Source: Aristolochia californica
Lineage: Eukaryota > Streptophyta > Magnoliopsida > Piperales > Aristolochiaceae
Length of the DNA stretch: 64,000 bases
Assembly (NCBI GenBank): GCA_029961685.1
Contig: JARWKL010000016.1
Location: 1,121,001 to 1,185,000, forward strand
Reading direction: 5' to 3'
Shown here in pieces: positions 35,571 to 46,933 of the stretch. The position numbers and the translations under genes are program-made. Positions within the stretch are counted from its first letter, which is position 1; each line of letters starts with the position of its first letter. A model generated the notes under the pieces. It searched no databases, was not told the DNA's origin, and worked only from the letters and a program-made list of their open reading frames with translations.

Positions 35571-36479
35571 TTAGATGCACTAACCTAATTGGTGGGACTT
35601 GGTTTACATTGCTGCATTGGGAGGATATTTGTCAACAATAAGCATTGGTTGATAGGATTGTACCACGTAGCACGAGTTTTGTATAATCCAATTGGCATCC
35701 TCCGAGAATATGTCCTCAAGATGGAAAGGCTTATCTATGATGACCGTAGAGGTACGAACTGAGTGAAGCCTATTGGGAGAATAAAGCTTACCTGGTATGC
35801 TTTGCTGGGGAAGACACGAGACTCGATGGAGCTGGGCACTTTTGGGTTTTGCAGCATCCGGTCTGATTTGCTTGTTACCAACTCCTCTTTGATTGTTTAA
35901 CGCTGGGCTGAACCATCGGTTAAATGAGCATCAGGGGTCTCAGAAACATGGGTTGAAAGGCTGTGCTGAATTGTCACCTCAAGGGTGCTATCAACCCAAA
36001 TTTCCTGTGGGAATTGAGTAGTAGTCTCCCATTCTCAAGTTGGGTTTCATTGCTTCATGCAATTTGTTCCCAGGACACAGTGCGTTTGTTGGGGGGAGCG
36101 AGGCCCCACATTCAGCTACAGATATGAATTCGGATTTAAGTGACTTTGGGTTCAGTCTTCTCCAAACTGGTCAGGAGTATTAAATGCTCCTGCAGACTAC
36201 CTAGCCATACGTAGGGTTGCAGAGGCTTCTGAGTCTCTGGCCTGGTTCTCCTGTCAACCACATTGGTTTTGTTTTTGTTGCCTTGTCTTTGGCAATTGCT
36301 CTTCATCTTCCATTGCTGGAGGCTGAAGCTTTTCCATTGAGGTTTCCTCCTTGGTAAGAATTCATCAATGAGTGGATCTTTCTAGTAACAGCATGGAAGT
36401 TGAAACACCTACTGAAATTGGGAGTGCCAGCAAACCAAAAAAGGCACAGCAATGGCAACCTTCATCCTAACCCTAACAA

Positions 36480-37225
36480 ATCTCGCCTTGTAAGGCTTCT
36501 TGATCAACTCCTTACATGGCCGACGACTTCCGTGATAGCACAGAATGTTTCTTCACACCAGATATAAAATGGTATGCCCTTAATAGTTATCCAAGTGGAA
36601 GCACCACCAACAGTCATTCCTGATAACCAGTATCTCCATTTTCCCACTCACCACCTTATGCCCCAAACGTAAGATTCTCTCCTTTTCCTAAGTTGAAGGC
36701 AGGTATTCAAGCCAACTCTTCACCGCAGGAAATGGACCCCCAGGCTTCTCTACTGTCTTCCATTGGTCTTCAGTCACAGTTTCGGATTCATTTCTTCTCA
36801 GCACTTTCATCCTTCATTGTGGCCATGAGGCAGGTTCGGAGCTAGCTTAGACGAGCCATTAGTGCTCTCTAGCTCAATGCTCATGGCTAGCCCTAGCCCC
36901 CTGGCCTCCAGTGGAGGTGGTCAGTCAGGTATACTTTGCTGTAGCCAGGTGGTTAGTTCATTTGAAGGATTATTTGCATTTGGCATAATCAGGGGCAGGA
37001 ACTGAAGGGGTGTGGCTGCTTCCTTCTCTTTGACGTACAAGGTGACCGACGCGAGTTAGTCGGATGAAAACTGAGTAGGTTCACCAGTGGAGAGGGGAAA
37101 GTGCTATGGATTTTAACTTTTGTCGTGAACCAGTTCCAACCAGCCTGTCTAATGTACCTTGAGGGATATAGAAGGGGCCACCTGGTCACTTCTAGCATTT
37201 TTCCAAGATACATTAAGTGAGTTTT
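36480..37225 (-). mobile_element. LINE ORF1-like (DUF4283-type) remnant
   Basis: The minus strand encodes WITIKGIPFYIWCEETF and ITEVVGHV, the typical DUF4283 core of ORF1 in plant L1 elements. It lies downstream of WPLLYPSRYIRQAGWNWF at 37.0-37.2 kb, in a different frame. Stops and frameshifts show it is dead. The elevated GC from about 35.9 to 37.6 kb probably marks the extent of this insertion. Confidence 0.55.
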
Positions 37226-37380
37226 CATTCTTGGCTATTCACCATAAAACCACACTTGAAATCCCTAGTGCAAAGAATCTTCATCTCATCTATTTCTTTC
37301 AAACTCTCTTCAAGGCTCCTGTAAGAGTCGTTTAACTTCTCTAGTGGAACATGGGATAACAAACAGTACTTAGGCGCTTG

Positions 37381-37622
37381 CAGCAGTTTCATAGCAATAC
37401 ATAGTAGCAGCTTCCTCCTTCACATAAGAGGAGGCAGGTAGCAAAAGTCACCAGGATTTTGGCAATGAGCTTGGCGAGCAGCAGTTGCTGGCGCTAAAGT
37501 TGCAGCAGTTTCATAGCAATACATAGTAGCAGCTTCCTCCATCATATAAGAGGAGGCAGGTAGCAAAATTCACCAGGATTTTGGCATTGAGCTTGGGGAG
37601 CAGCAGTTGCTGGCACTAAAGG
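37381..37622. repeat. 122-bp tandem duplication
   Basis: CAGCAGTTTCATAGCAATAC starts two adjacent units (37381 and 37503) differing at a handful of positions. Non-coding. Confidence 0.92.
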
Positions 37623-37869
37623 GGAAAAGCGTCAGTCAAGTGCCACTCTTCCTCTCTCCCGCATCACTAATGCAATAGAACTCCAGTGATGATATCCATA
37701 GCCTGTCTTTTTTAGTAAGAGTGGTTGGGAATAAAGAGCTTACTAAGAATATGGAGTATTTTTATATAAACAGATTTGAAATGAATGCAGCAACTACTAT
37801 GGACCTTATTTGTGTCAAAACTGTACCTCCACACCGTCACAAAGAAAGCATACACGCGAAGGAACTTAC

Positions 37870-39081
37870 GCTAAGTCTGCCAATGTCTCAGACTTCGTCA
37901 CAGCCTTTCCCTCTGGAAATTCAAGGCACGAGTAGTGCATTATCATTTCCTTCAATGTTTGCTTGGTGCTTCTAAGATCGTTGTCCCATAAGACACTCTG
38001 CACTGAGAAAAGAAAATAACGAAAAGAATCCTCCGGAAACAAGATCGGTTTTTTCTCTTAAAAAACAAATAAATTGCTCTAGAACCAAGATTGATTTTTT
38101 TAATATAATAAAGATGCATTCCAGAACTCAAAATACACCATTTCAGGGATGAGATGCACACCTTCCGTACATACTCTCTTCTGACATCTTCCCATGGTAA
38201 TATGCATTTGGCACTGAACATTGAAGCATTCCAGAGAGCCCCCCTAGCCACCATCACAGATGAAGCACCTAGAAACTCCAGAGGTTTATGAATTACTTAA
38301 GAAGTACATTAAAACATGGCAGAGGTTTCAAGCTAGAATGTTCTTTTCTCTTTTTTTTGTCAGTGAAAACTAAACAAGATGTCATAGTCATATTTCCAGT
38401 AACACAATTACACCATTATTAAGAGTTTTTTTCTTTTTCCTTTTTTCATCTCCTCAGTTGTTTCAGAGAAAAGAAAATTTTGACTGCTTCACAGTTTCTA
38501 TTTTCACTTGAAACTCGCCAAATTCATTTAGAGCACTTTAATATTTACATGAATTATAAATGCTTAAAAACCTATATAGATAATTATAACATTTCTTTCT
38601 GAAACACTAAACATATTGTCACAAGGAAAAGTGAGGCATTAACAGAAATAGCATATTTCAAGAATCACGAAAAAAAGAAACTCATATAAAAATATTTTTA
38701 TATGCTTTGCTGTTCTGCCAGTGACAGAGATTGTGATTTATTAAAAGCCATAAAATTAAGGTGATATTAGTCATGCTTCTAAAAGGCTTAATTGTAACCA
38801 AAGGGTCTGTTATCAGCATTTATTGTTTTCTCGTTAGAGAGAGAAGCTATATTCTTTATCATAAGAAAAAATTTCAGACTTTTCCTTCACTAAAAAGGAA
38901 AAAAAAGGACAAACATCCAGACTAAACCCTGATATGACAATTACCAGTTGCACTTTTTATACGTTGAAAATCATCATACTCAAAGACATCTCCGTTTGCT
39001 ATAACAGGGATTGATAATGCTGCTACAATATCAGCAATCTCATTCCATTTTGCAGGATCCCTTGGTCTATCAGCAATTTTT
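37870..39081 (-). pseudogene. tRNA-dihydrouridine synthase (DUS2-like), exons 6-8
   Basis: Three exons: 39081-38945 (KIADRPRDPAKWNEIADIVA, then IPVIANGDVFEYDDF), 38268-38162 (SSVMVARGALWNASMF) and 37997-37870 (STKQTLKEMIMHYSCLEFPE). All have GT-AG borders, and phases match one another and exon 5. They supply the HGR-K-ADR and GDV/VARGA motifs that hold FMN phosphate and tRNA in this family. These three exons are intact, unlike exon 3. I could not find the short final exon. In genomic order they follow copy B exons 1-5 across a 17.8-kb intron. Only this one set is present in the window. Confidence 0.9.
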
Positions 39082-39587
39082 CTGCAATTATTCAACACAA
39101 GAACAATTAATAACAAAAGCAGATGTTTGCAGTGATTTGCAACACTAAAAAACAAATGTAAAGAAAAGATAGTTCTATACAATGAACTAGTATCTTAAAA
39201 ATATGGTTGAGCAAGAAACCAAAACATATGCTAACTTGTCCAAATTCTACTGCAGATCAATGGCACATAAATACAGAACAAAAGGCATTGAAGTTGTGAG
39301 GCACAACGACAAAGAATAAAGTACATCACTAAGACGTGAAGAAAAGAAATGTGCCCACCATGGAAGGTTAAATCACTATTTAAACAAGTATTGGGACAAG
39401 TGTAAGAGTGTGTGTGCCTTTGAGATTAGAATTTAGAGAAACACGTGAAGAAAACTCATCAAAAGTTAGGTACCTTTGTTCCTCTACCAGGTCCAAGGCC
39501 GCGATCTGAGAGAGGAAGGGAGGCCTTCTCGGCACCCAAAGAGGCATGACGACTAGTAGCCCACTTATTTGTTTTTCCTTTTATGAA

Positions 39588-40010
39588 TCACAACTTTAGA
39601 GGGAAGGCCCACTCCCTTCTACCAAAGCTTGAACCCTCAGCCCACCATCCACCGATAAGAGCATCAAAATTTTTCTCCATCAACCATGAGTTTTTGAAAC
39701 TGAAAGGAGAGGGCCCCCATTTTTCAACAATGGAGGTCAGCATGATAGGCCAATGATCAGACCCTACCTTATTGAAAACTCTTCCAATAACATTCCCAAA
39801 CAACTGCAACCAGTCATGACAAGCCAAGAAACGGTCCAATTTTGAGAGGATAGATTGCTGCAAGCCGTTAGTCCAAGTGTAGTTCTTTCCGGAAAGAGGT
39901 ATCTCATCCATACCACATCCACCAATGAAGTCCGAGAAGCCTTGCATTGAGGCAGAAATGCGGGTTGAGGGAGAAAACGGCTTGCCTCACCCCCTTTTCT
40001 CCCAAAATCA
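39588..40010 (-). mobile_element. L1-type LINE endonuclease fragment
   Basis: The minus strand encodes FSDFIGGCGMDEIPLSG, NYTWTNG, LSKLDRFL, SDHWPIML and GPSPFSFKNSWL. These are consecutive motifs of the C-terminal half of the APE-type endonuclease of plant LINEs, including the SDH catalytic triplet. The preceding part is in another frame, and RT is missing. It lies within DUS intron 5. Confidence 0.88.
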
Positions 40011-40039
40011 TTGTGACCATTTAGTATTTGTTTTGATGT

Positions 40040-40960
40040 GGTCATCAAGAATTGGAGTATCAGTGGTCTAGTTGATGATATATTGCTCTTGGGAAGAGAG
40101 AAAAAAGAATTGAAGAGGTAAAGGAAGTATCTAGAAAGTCATTTTCAAATGAAAGACTCGAGGTACTTGAAATACTTTCTTAGCATTGAGGTTGTTTCAA
40201 GTAAGGCAACTGTAGGTGTTATCCCAGAGGAATTATGTCAAAGATATGTTAGAAGAATATGGGTTGTTTGGATGATAACAAGAGTCCAAAGTTCAACAAA
40301 AGAATGAATACCAGCGGTTAATTGGAAAGCTCATTTATGCAACAGGCACATACCAGATATATCATTTGTTAAGTTGGGTCCAAGGCTCATCCCAAAATGA
40401 CTAGCCAACTTAGGAAACCTCTTTCCTAACTAAAAAACTCAAGATTTTTTTACTCATTAATCCATGTGGGACTATTCTTTAACACTTCCCCTCACGGGTA
40501 GGCCCTCTTTTGTGGCTTTACAAGTGGATAGTTTTAGGAGTAGGCCCTCTTTTTGTGGCTCTACAAGTGGATAGTTTAGGTGTAGGCCCTCTTTTCGTGG
40601 CTCTACAGGTAGAGAGTTTAGGTGTAGGTCCTCTTTTGTGGCTCTACAAGTGGATAGTTTAGGTGTACGCCCACATATGAGTATTTGCTCTGATACCATG
40701 TTAAGTTGGGTCCAAGGCCCATCCCAAAATGACTAGCCAACTTAGGAAACCTCTTTCCTAACTAATAAACTCAAAATTTTTGTACTCATTAATCCATGTG
40801 GGACTATTCCTTAACAACATTTATAGTAGGGATTCTAAGTCAATTTATGGAAAACTTCCAAAGAGTTCATCTTGAGGCAACATAAAGGATTTTGAGATTA
40901 TTAAAAGGGATTCTAGGAAAAAGGTTGTTGTATAAATCTCATGCGAAATAGGATGTTACA
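40040..40960 (+). pseudogene. Ty1/copia reverse transcriptase fragment split by a TRIM
   Basis: From about 40062 the plus strand carries the DDILLLG active-site motif, then YLKYFLSIEVVSS and the region before R-PDISF, which ends at 40366. After the 450-bp TRIM the copia sequence resumes at 40822 with QFMENFQRVHLEAT-like coding. Removing the insert restores register. Several other frameshifts make it non-functional. Confidence 0.85.
40367..40816 (-). mobile_element. Complete TRIM retrotransposon (450 bp)
   Basis: Two 118-bp terminal repeats (40367-40484 and 40699-40816) begin TGTTAA and end TTAACA. On the minus strand the primer-binding site TGGTATCAGAGC (40698-40687), complementary to the 3' end of initiator tRNA-Met, abuts the 5' LTR. 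A purine tract GTGAGGGGAAG precedes the 3' LTR. Flanks TCATT/ACATT are an aged 5-bp target duplication. The 214-bp interior has no coding capacity and consists mostly of about four ~43-bp tandem units (GTAGGCCCTCTTTTGTGGCT). This is the standard TRIM plan; mobilisation would need enzymes in trans. Confidence 0.95.
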
Positions 40961-41254
40961 AACACCTATTGGAATAGGTCACATTGATGATCTAGTTAGG
41001 GTATGTCAAAGAAGTTTCCTTTTGTGTGGACCTAGGAAGGTAGAAAAAGAGTTACACCATTAGTCTAGAGGAAAAGTTTACAAGTCTTAGGACTGAGGAA
41101 GAAGGATGTCCACCAATAAGTCATAGGAGTCTGATAGTTGGGTCTATCAATTGTGACCCTTAGAGGTCATTTAGATCATTCGATAATACAAATCATACTT
41201 TAAGGACTCACGTATGTATCAAATCTATCCTATTTTCATCTATTTTATATAATG

Positions 41255-41790
41255 GTCTCTCTGCAATATGGTTTTCTAATTAAAATCTTTTGTTCAGATA
41301 ATGTGAGAGAAGACAGGTCCTCCACATTCTCTTCCTTTTGTAAGGAAAAGGTATTTTACATCAATATGTGTATACCCCAAAAACAAAATTGGGCAACCAA
41401 AAGAAAAACTAGGCTTTTGCTTAAAGTAGCCCAATCTTTGTTACATGGTATGAATATTCCACAATTTTTTTGGCCGTATGCTATGTAGATGGCTTGTTAT
41501 CTAATCATAGAATGCCATGATGTGTTGCAAATAATGAGACACCCTTTTATGTATTATTTTCTTAGGAAGAATCCATTTTCATTGATTCTTCGTGTCTTTC
41601 AGTGTGTATTTTGTGCATTGTTCGTCGCAAATGGAAACAAGTTATAAGCTAGAACCACGAAGTGTATTTTATTGGGTACTTACAAATAAAAAGGGATACA
41701 TATGCTATGACCCATATTCCAAAGAAGTTTTATACCTCGACTGATGTTACCTTCTTTGAAGCCACCCTCTTATGGTAGAGGTGAATCCTC
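41255..41790 (+). pseudogene. Ty1/copia integrase remnant
   Basis: Reading between frames: FCSDNVREDRSSTF (the SDNGxE-like catalytic region), YTPKQNG-like YPKNKIGQPKEK, ARSLLHGMNIPQFFW, then VHCSSQMETSYKLEPRS and KKGYICYDPYSK. These follow copia integrase order. It lies to the right of the RT fragment, the reverse of copia gene order, so the two come from different insertions or a rearrangement. Confidence 0.85.
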
Positions 41791-41879
41791 TTTTGCCCTA
41801 TTCTGCGGTGACCGTTCATCACAAGGTAGATCCATTTTTTACTTTAAAGGTGTGCAAAAGAAGGCATCTAAACCATTTA

Positions 41880-42600
41880 AAAAAAAAAGCATATAAAAAA
41901 TGCTCCACTTTAGTCATCCACATCGTTAAAAAATAGAGAAATATAGGCATCTGGTTCGTTTGATGAGGTTTTGTAGGTAAGTGATTTCTTGAATCTATTC
42001 ATCTTTGGACCAACTTTTTGAATGATAGACTACGAAAAGGGGACAGATCTGGTATCTAAGTGAAGGCCAATACTTCGCACCCAATATCCCATTTTATGTC
42101 TACACAACCCTTATCCCCCAATTGTGCCTCTTTCCTCACAGCCTTGTCATCCATCGTTATTTCCCAATCCTACCAACATGCTCTAACACACCCAAGTTTG
42201 TGAATGGCAACAGATGAAGGCATGGAGGTCATTTAAAACAATCACATTCCAGACTTGACATCATTACCCACTAAAAAAAATAAAATAAGAAAGGTGGGTG
42301 TAACAGTGAAATATAACCCAAATGATAGTAAGGAATGAATCAAACAAAGATTGGTTGTCAAACGGGTTTACTTAAACTTAGGGAATTAATTACTCTGAAT
42401 TTTGTTTTCTCCTATTGCCAAATTAAATTCCATTCGTGTTTTTTCTCTATTATTGCCAACTATCATTGGCCTATTTATTAGATAGATATAAAAAAAAAGT
42501 TTTCCTTAACAGAGATCTCTACAAGATGTGGACATGGGACAACTAAGTAGAATTGTGGTTGAAGAGGAAAACGAAGTTTCTATACTAAATAAATCCATTT
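41880..42600. other. Low-complexity spacer, no gene
   Basis: AT-rich, multiple stops in all frames. Probably decayed copia or intron sequence. Confidence 0.5.
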
Positions 42601-42604
42601 ATGG

Positions 42605-42830
42605 GTTCAGCATAATTACATTCACAATATTACAAGCTAGAAATCTATAACTTGTGTGCTCCAACTTGAGGGTGACTATTCAAGTATATGAAAAACCATT
42701 TCCTAGTAAAGAAACTTAAAGAGTTATTATGTAATACAAAGTGCAAATTGAAAGTCAATCTTCATGTAGTTTTAGTTTTAAGCTTATGGATTTGAAGAAA
42801 AGATAGATAGTTTCCTCCCCTCTTGCATTA
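42605..42830 (+). repeat. Diverged counterpart of the copia 3' flank at 24.99-25.23 kb
   Basis: ATTACATTCACAATATTACAAG and the following 200 bp align with 24996-25229 at clearly lower identity than the A/B copies. It leads into block R3 as 25.0 kb leads into R2. Confidence 0.85.
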
Positions 42831-43178
42831 TGTGGCTCAAGAACTCATTAGGATCCAGGTCCATCCCAACCGAAGTTGGGAGGCCTTTTCCCACCTAATA
42901 TCCGCATGACTTTTCTTGATATTTACAAATATGGGATTATTTCCACTAACACTCCCCTTCACATACAAACCTACTCATAGAGACAACAGGTCTAACACAT
43001 AAATAACACATATAGAAAACAAAATAAAATAGCAAAATCGGGCCAACAAGGCTCGTCTCGCTTTCATTCCATGTTAAAGTTAAGTCCAGGTACATCCCAA
43101 TATGACTAACCGAAGAACCAACTAAGAACCACATGACTCTTCTTATTAATAACCAATATGGAATAATTCCCACTAACA
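42831..43178 (-). mobile_element. Older TRIM of a related family
   Basis: Terminal repeats 42831-42951 and 43072-43178 both end CCACTAACA on the plus strand. The site next to the right LTR reads TGGAATGAAAGC on the minus strand, a mutated form of TGGTATCAGAGC in the right position. The purine tract is GAAGGGGAG. The LTRs are visibly diverged, so it is old. It is the intact prototype of the PBS-deleted heads of blocks R1, R2 and R5. Confidence 0.8.
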
Positions 43179-44582
43179 AAATCTTACAATGATTATATGG
43201 TTTGTATTTTATAGGAACAAGTCAATCACTTTTTCCCTCTTATAAATTCATTTTAAGTAAGAGATTAGTACATGGAGAAAAACACTCTTCTTACTACAAC
43301 TTATAAACTCTTTTTCTAGTTTTAGAATGGTATAAATTCTCTTATTTTAAGTACGAAAACAGTAAACTACAACCAGTAACCAAAGTCATGAAGTCTGGAC
43401 ATTGAGAGAGACTATTTTCAACTATACCCATGTCAGCAAATGCCTAAACCCCCTGAATATATTTCTTATCAGCCAGATTGCAGAATTGTAGGGAAAAACA
43501 CATTTCCATGTGGAGGAGGTCAGGTTGAGGCAGGTTAATCTGGACTTTTCTGGGGTACATACCCTTGGGAGTACTAAAAAATAATCGCATATCTAAACAT
43601 CTAATGTCCTATGCACCAGATAAAAATTCAGATGGTTGGAACAGAGTATTAATATTGCCAGAACCTGCTGTGAATAAGCTTGAATCAATTATACTTAGTT
43701 ATGTAAATCTTCACTATAAGTAACATTATTTATGTAAAGTTGTTACATACATTTAAAATGACCTTTAAGATCATGATGTTTGAGTGTAGAAGATCGCATT
43801 GTTCACTATAGAGGTGGCAGCACGCACTAAGCCAAATTTTTAAGCATTGCAACAATGTTGACAGCCTGAGCTACAAACAACTCTTAATCATGGTGTCTTC
43901 TTCATCCGTCATTTCCCTGTGATCAACTCAATCTGCCTTTTTCTTTTTTTTAAAGGATAAGATTAACTCTATCAGCTTGTTATGTCCACAAACTCATCAA
44001 CTGCTTTCTAATAGATACACTGTAAGGTCACCATGTTGTCAACCTCCGCTTGTGCTAAATACTTATCTTCCCCTTTAAATCTAATTTAATTTCAGGCCTA
44101 TACAAGAAGCAAACAAGAGGAAATACCAATTCCAGTTTCACGAGAGAAGATACCACAGACAGAACAGGTCCTGAATTTTGTAGCTTATCTATAGTATTGC
44201 AAAACGGTTCACTAAACTCATTTGGAAACTAATACCATTCTGTACAGAACTTACTTTATATCAGTCTGAAACTTTGTTAAAAAATGGATGATTGCTGAAG
44301 GGCATATATTTCAAGATTTTTTTTTATTTACTTATATTTTTTATATAAGTTAATACTCCAAAGAGTTAAATCAGGATATATATCCACCTTCAAGTTAATC
44401 TTCTAAGAAATGCAGTAATCATCCATCCCAGTATCTTCTCCTAGACATTTCATTCAAATAGCACGCAACATTCTATATTTTCTCATCTTACTATTCTTAG
44501 CAAACAATACTTGGAAGAATCGGAGAGCAATTTCATATATCAACACCAGAAGTACAATAAAACACCAAATAAAACTAGAATA
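42831..44582. repeat. Repeated block R, copy 3 (most diverged), ending at the duplication junction
   Basis: Aligns with 25230-26929 throughout, with many more substitutions and indels than R2 versus R5. It ends at 44579-44582, exactly where alignment to R2 stops and alignment to 14679 begins. In R2 this end lies 97 bp from DUS exon 5. Confidence 0.88.
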
Positions 44583-45831
44583 GCAAAACCGGGCCTTTTT
44601 CCCAACTAAAAACCACATGACTCTTCTAATTATTAACCAATATGGAATAATTCCCACTAACAAATCTTACAATGATGATATGGTTTGTATTTGATAGGAA
44701 CACGTTAGGCTGAAAGTCGATCACTTTTCCCCACTTATAAATTCATTTAAGTAAGAGATTAGTACATGGAGAAAAACACTCTTCTCACTACAACTTATAA
44801 ATTCTTTTTCTACATTTTGAATGGCATAAATTCACTTATTTTAAGTACAAAAAGAGTAAACGACAACCAGAAACAAAAGTCATAAAGTCTGGACATTGAG
44901 AGGGACTATTTCCAACTATACCCATGTCAGCAAATGTCTGAACCCCATGAATATATTTCTTATCAGCCAGATTGCAGGATTGTAGAGAAAAACACGTTGC
45001 CATGTGGAGGAGGTCAGGTTGAGGCAGGTTAATCAGGACGTTGCAGGGGTGCATACCCTTAGGAGTACTCAAAAGTAATCGCATATCTAAACATCTAATG
45101 TCCTATGCACCAGATAAAAATTCAGATGGTTGTGGAACCGAGTACTAATATCGCCAGAACCTGCTGTGAATATGCTTGAATATATTATACTTAGTTATGT
45201 AAATCTTCACTATATGTAACATTATTTATGTAAAGTCGTTACATATATTTAAAATGACCTTTAAGATAATGATGCCTGAGTGTAGGAGATTGCATTGTTC
45301 ACTATCGAGGTGGCAACACGCACTAAGCCAATTTTTTAAGCATTGCAACTGTGTTGACAGCCTAAGCTACAACCAACTCTAAATCATGGTGCCTTTTTCA
45401 TCCGTCATTTCCCTATTATCAACTCAAAGTGCCGTTTTTTTTTTTTTTTTTTTTTTTTAAAAGGATGAGATTAACTCTATCAACTTGTTATGTCCACAAA
45501 TTCATCAACTGCTTTCTAATAGATACACCGTAAGGTCACCATGTTGTCAACCTCCGCTTGTGCTTAAATACTTATCATCCTTTTTAAATCTAATTTACTT
45601 TCAGGCATATACATGAACCAAACAAGAGGAAATACCAATTCAAGTTTCACGAGAGAAGATACAACAGACAGAATAGGTCCTGAATTTTGTAGCTTATCTA
45701 TAGTATTGCAAAAAGGTTCACTAAACTCGTTTGGAATCTAATACCAGTCTGAAACTTTGTTAAAAAATGGAGGATTGCTGAAGAGCATATATTTCCAGAT
45801 TTTTTATTTACTTTTATTTTCGACATAAGTC
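44579..45831. repeat. Repeated block R, copy 4
   Basis: Partner of R1 from 14675 onward. The left LTR of the TRIM-like head is missing because the duplication junction cuts it off. Confidence 0.9.
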
Positions 45832-46748
45832 GATACTCCAAATGGTTTTAGACTTTTTTTTTTATGAATTGTGGTTCTTTTTTCCTTGAAGATGTCTTTC
45901 TATAAAATCTGTCTTTTATATTCTTGCAATGAAACTGTAATATCAGAACTTACGGATAAAACTAGAATAGTTTTAGACTTGTATAAATGAGATCCATTTA
46001 TGAGATTTTTCCTGAGCATGTTCAGGTTGTGCATTCGAAGTATGAACTTTTCATTCAACTGGTTTACCGGACAATGCAAACAGCAGTGGGTGTCTTTGGT
46101 GGGGATGGCTATGTGGATGGGGTTGATGCTCTTCCACTAATGGTGGCAAATGCTGGGAACAGTGATCGCTCTGCAATATCAAGTTTAAACTGTCCACCTT
46201 TCCTTGCTGTAGAAACGTGTCGTGAACATTTGGTATGTCTCCTAGATCTTCTTGGCTGTTTCTGCAATGCACCCTATAAGCTGATGTTGGATTGTGAAGG
46301 AAACTAGCAAAACAAAAACTAAGAGAAGCAGAGAAGTAGATGCTAAACTTGAGTTCAAAGTGTTTTGAATAAATTAAATCTGATTCAAAACTATAGCAAC
46401 AGTCTCTAATCCTTTATTTATAACTTTCTAGGACCGAGTATCCTACTAAAACTCACACTATGGACTTTTTAAAATAAGTACCATTACAACAATGTAAGTT
46501 ACGGACTGAACCTTCCAATTTTCAATTCAACTGTTGACTTACTAAACTGAATTTATTAGCAACCGGAAGAATGGCCGTGGTTTCTGATTGTTGACTTCTC
46601 AAAATTAACAGATACTGCACCTTTACTATCAAAATTCCATCCAACCTGAGCCGCATTCCCCTTTACTTGATTCCCTGCCTAGTGCCCTCTTACTCTAGCC
46701 ACTGTTAGGTGCAGCTGTGGAGTTTTTGAAACTGAATTTCAAGCTTTA

Positions 46749-46933
46749 TTACCCGTCCATCATTGTGACATCATGGGAAGGGTTTTTAGACTCATCTTCA
46801 GTTTGAACATCCTTTGCTATGAACTGCATGGGAATGCAGCAAGTTGTTGCATTGAAGCTTCAGCTTGTCTCCTTAGTGCTGCTAATTCATCTGTAGATTA
46901 CTGAGTCTGCATGTGGGGCTGCAAGTCCTCCAC
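46749..46933 (-). pseudogene. Decayed C-terminal exon of the unidentified gene (copy B)
   Basis: Same sequence and lesions as 16832-17016: an in-frame TAA before DELAALRRQAEASMQQ and a missing base before PMQFIAKDVQ. Confidence 0.5.

Noticed and set aside
44454..44663. 69-codon minus frame crossing the duplication junction, as a possible new fusion gene
   Set aside because: It merges intron sequence with a TRIM LTR remnant; it has no promoter, domain or counterpart and is open by chance.
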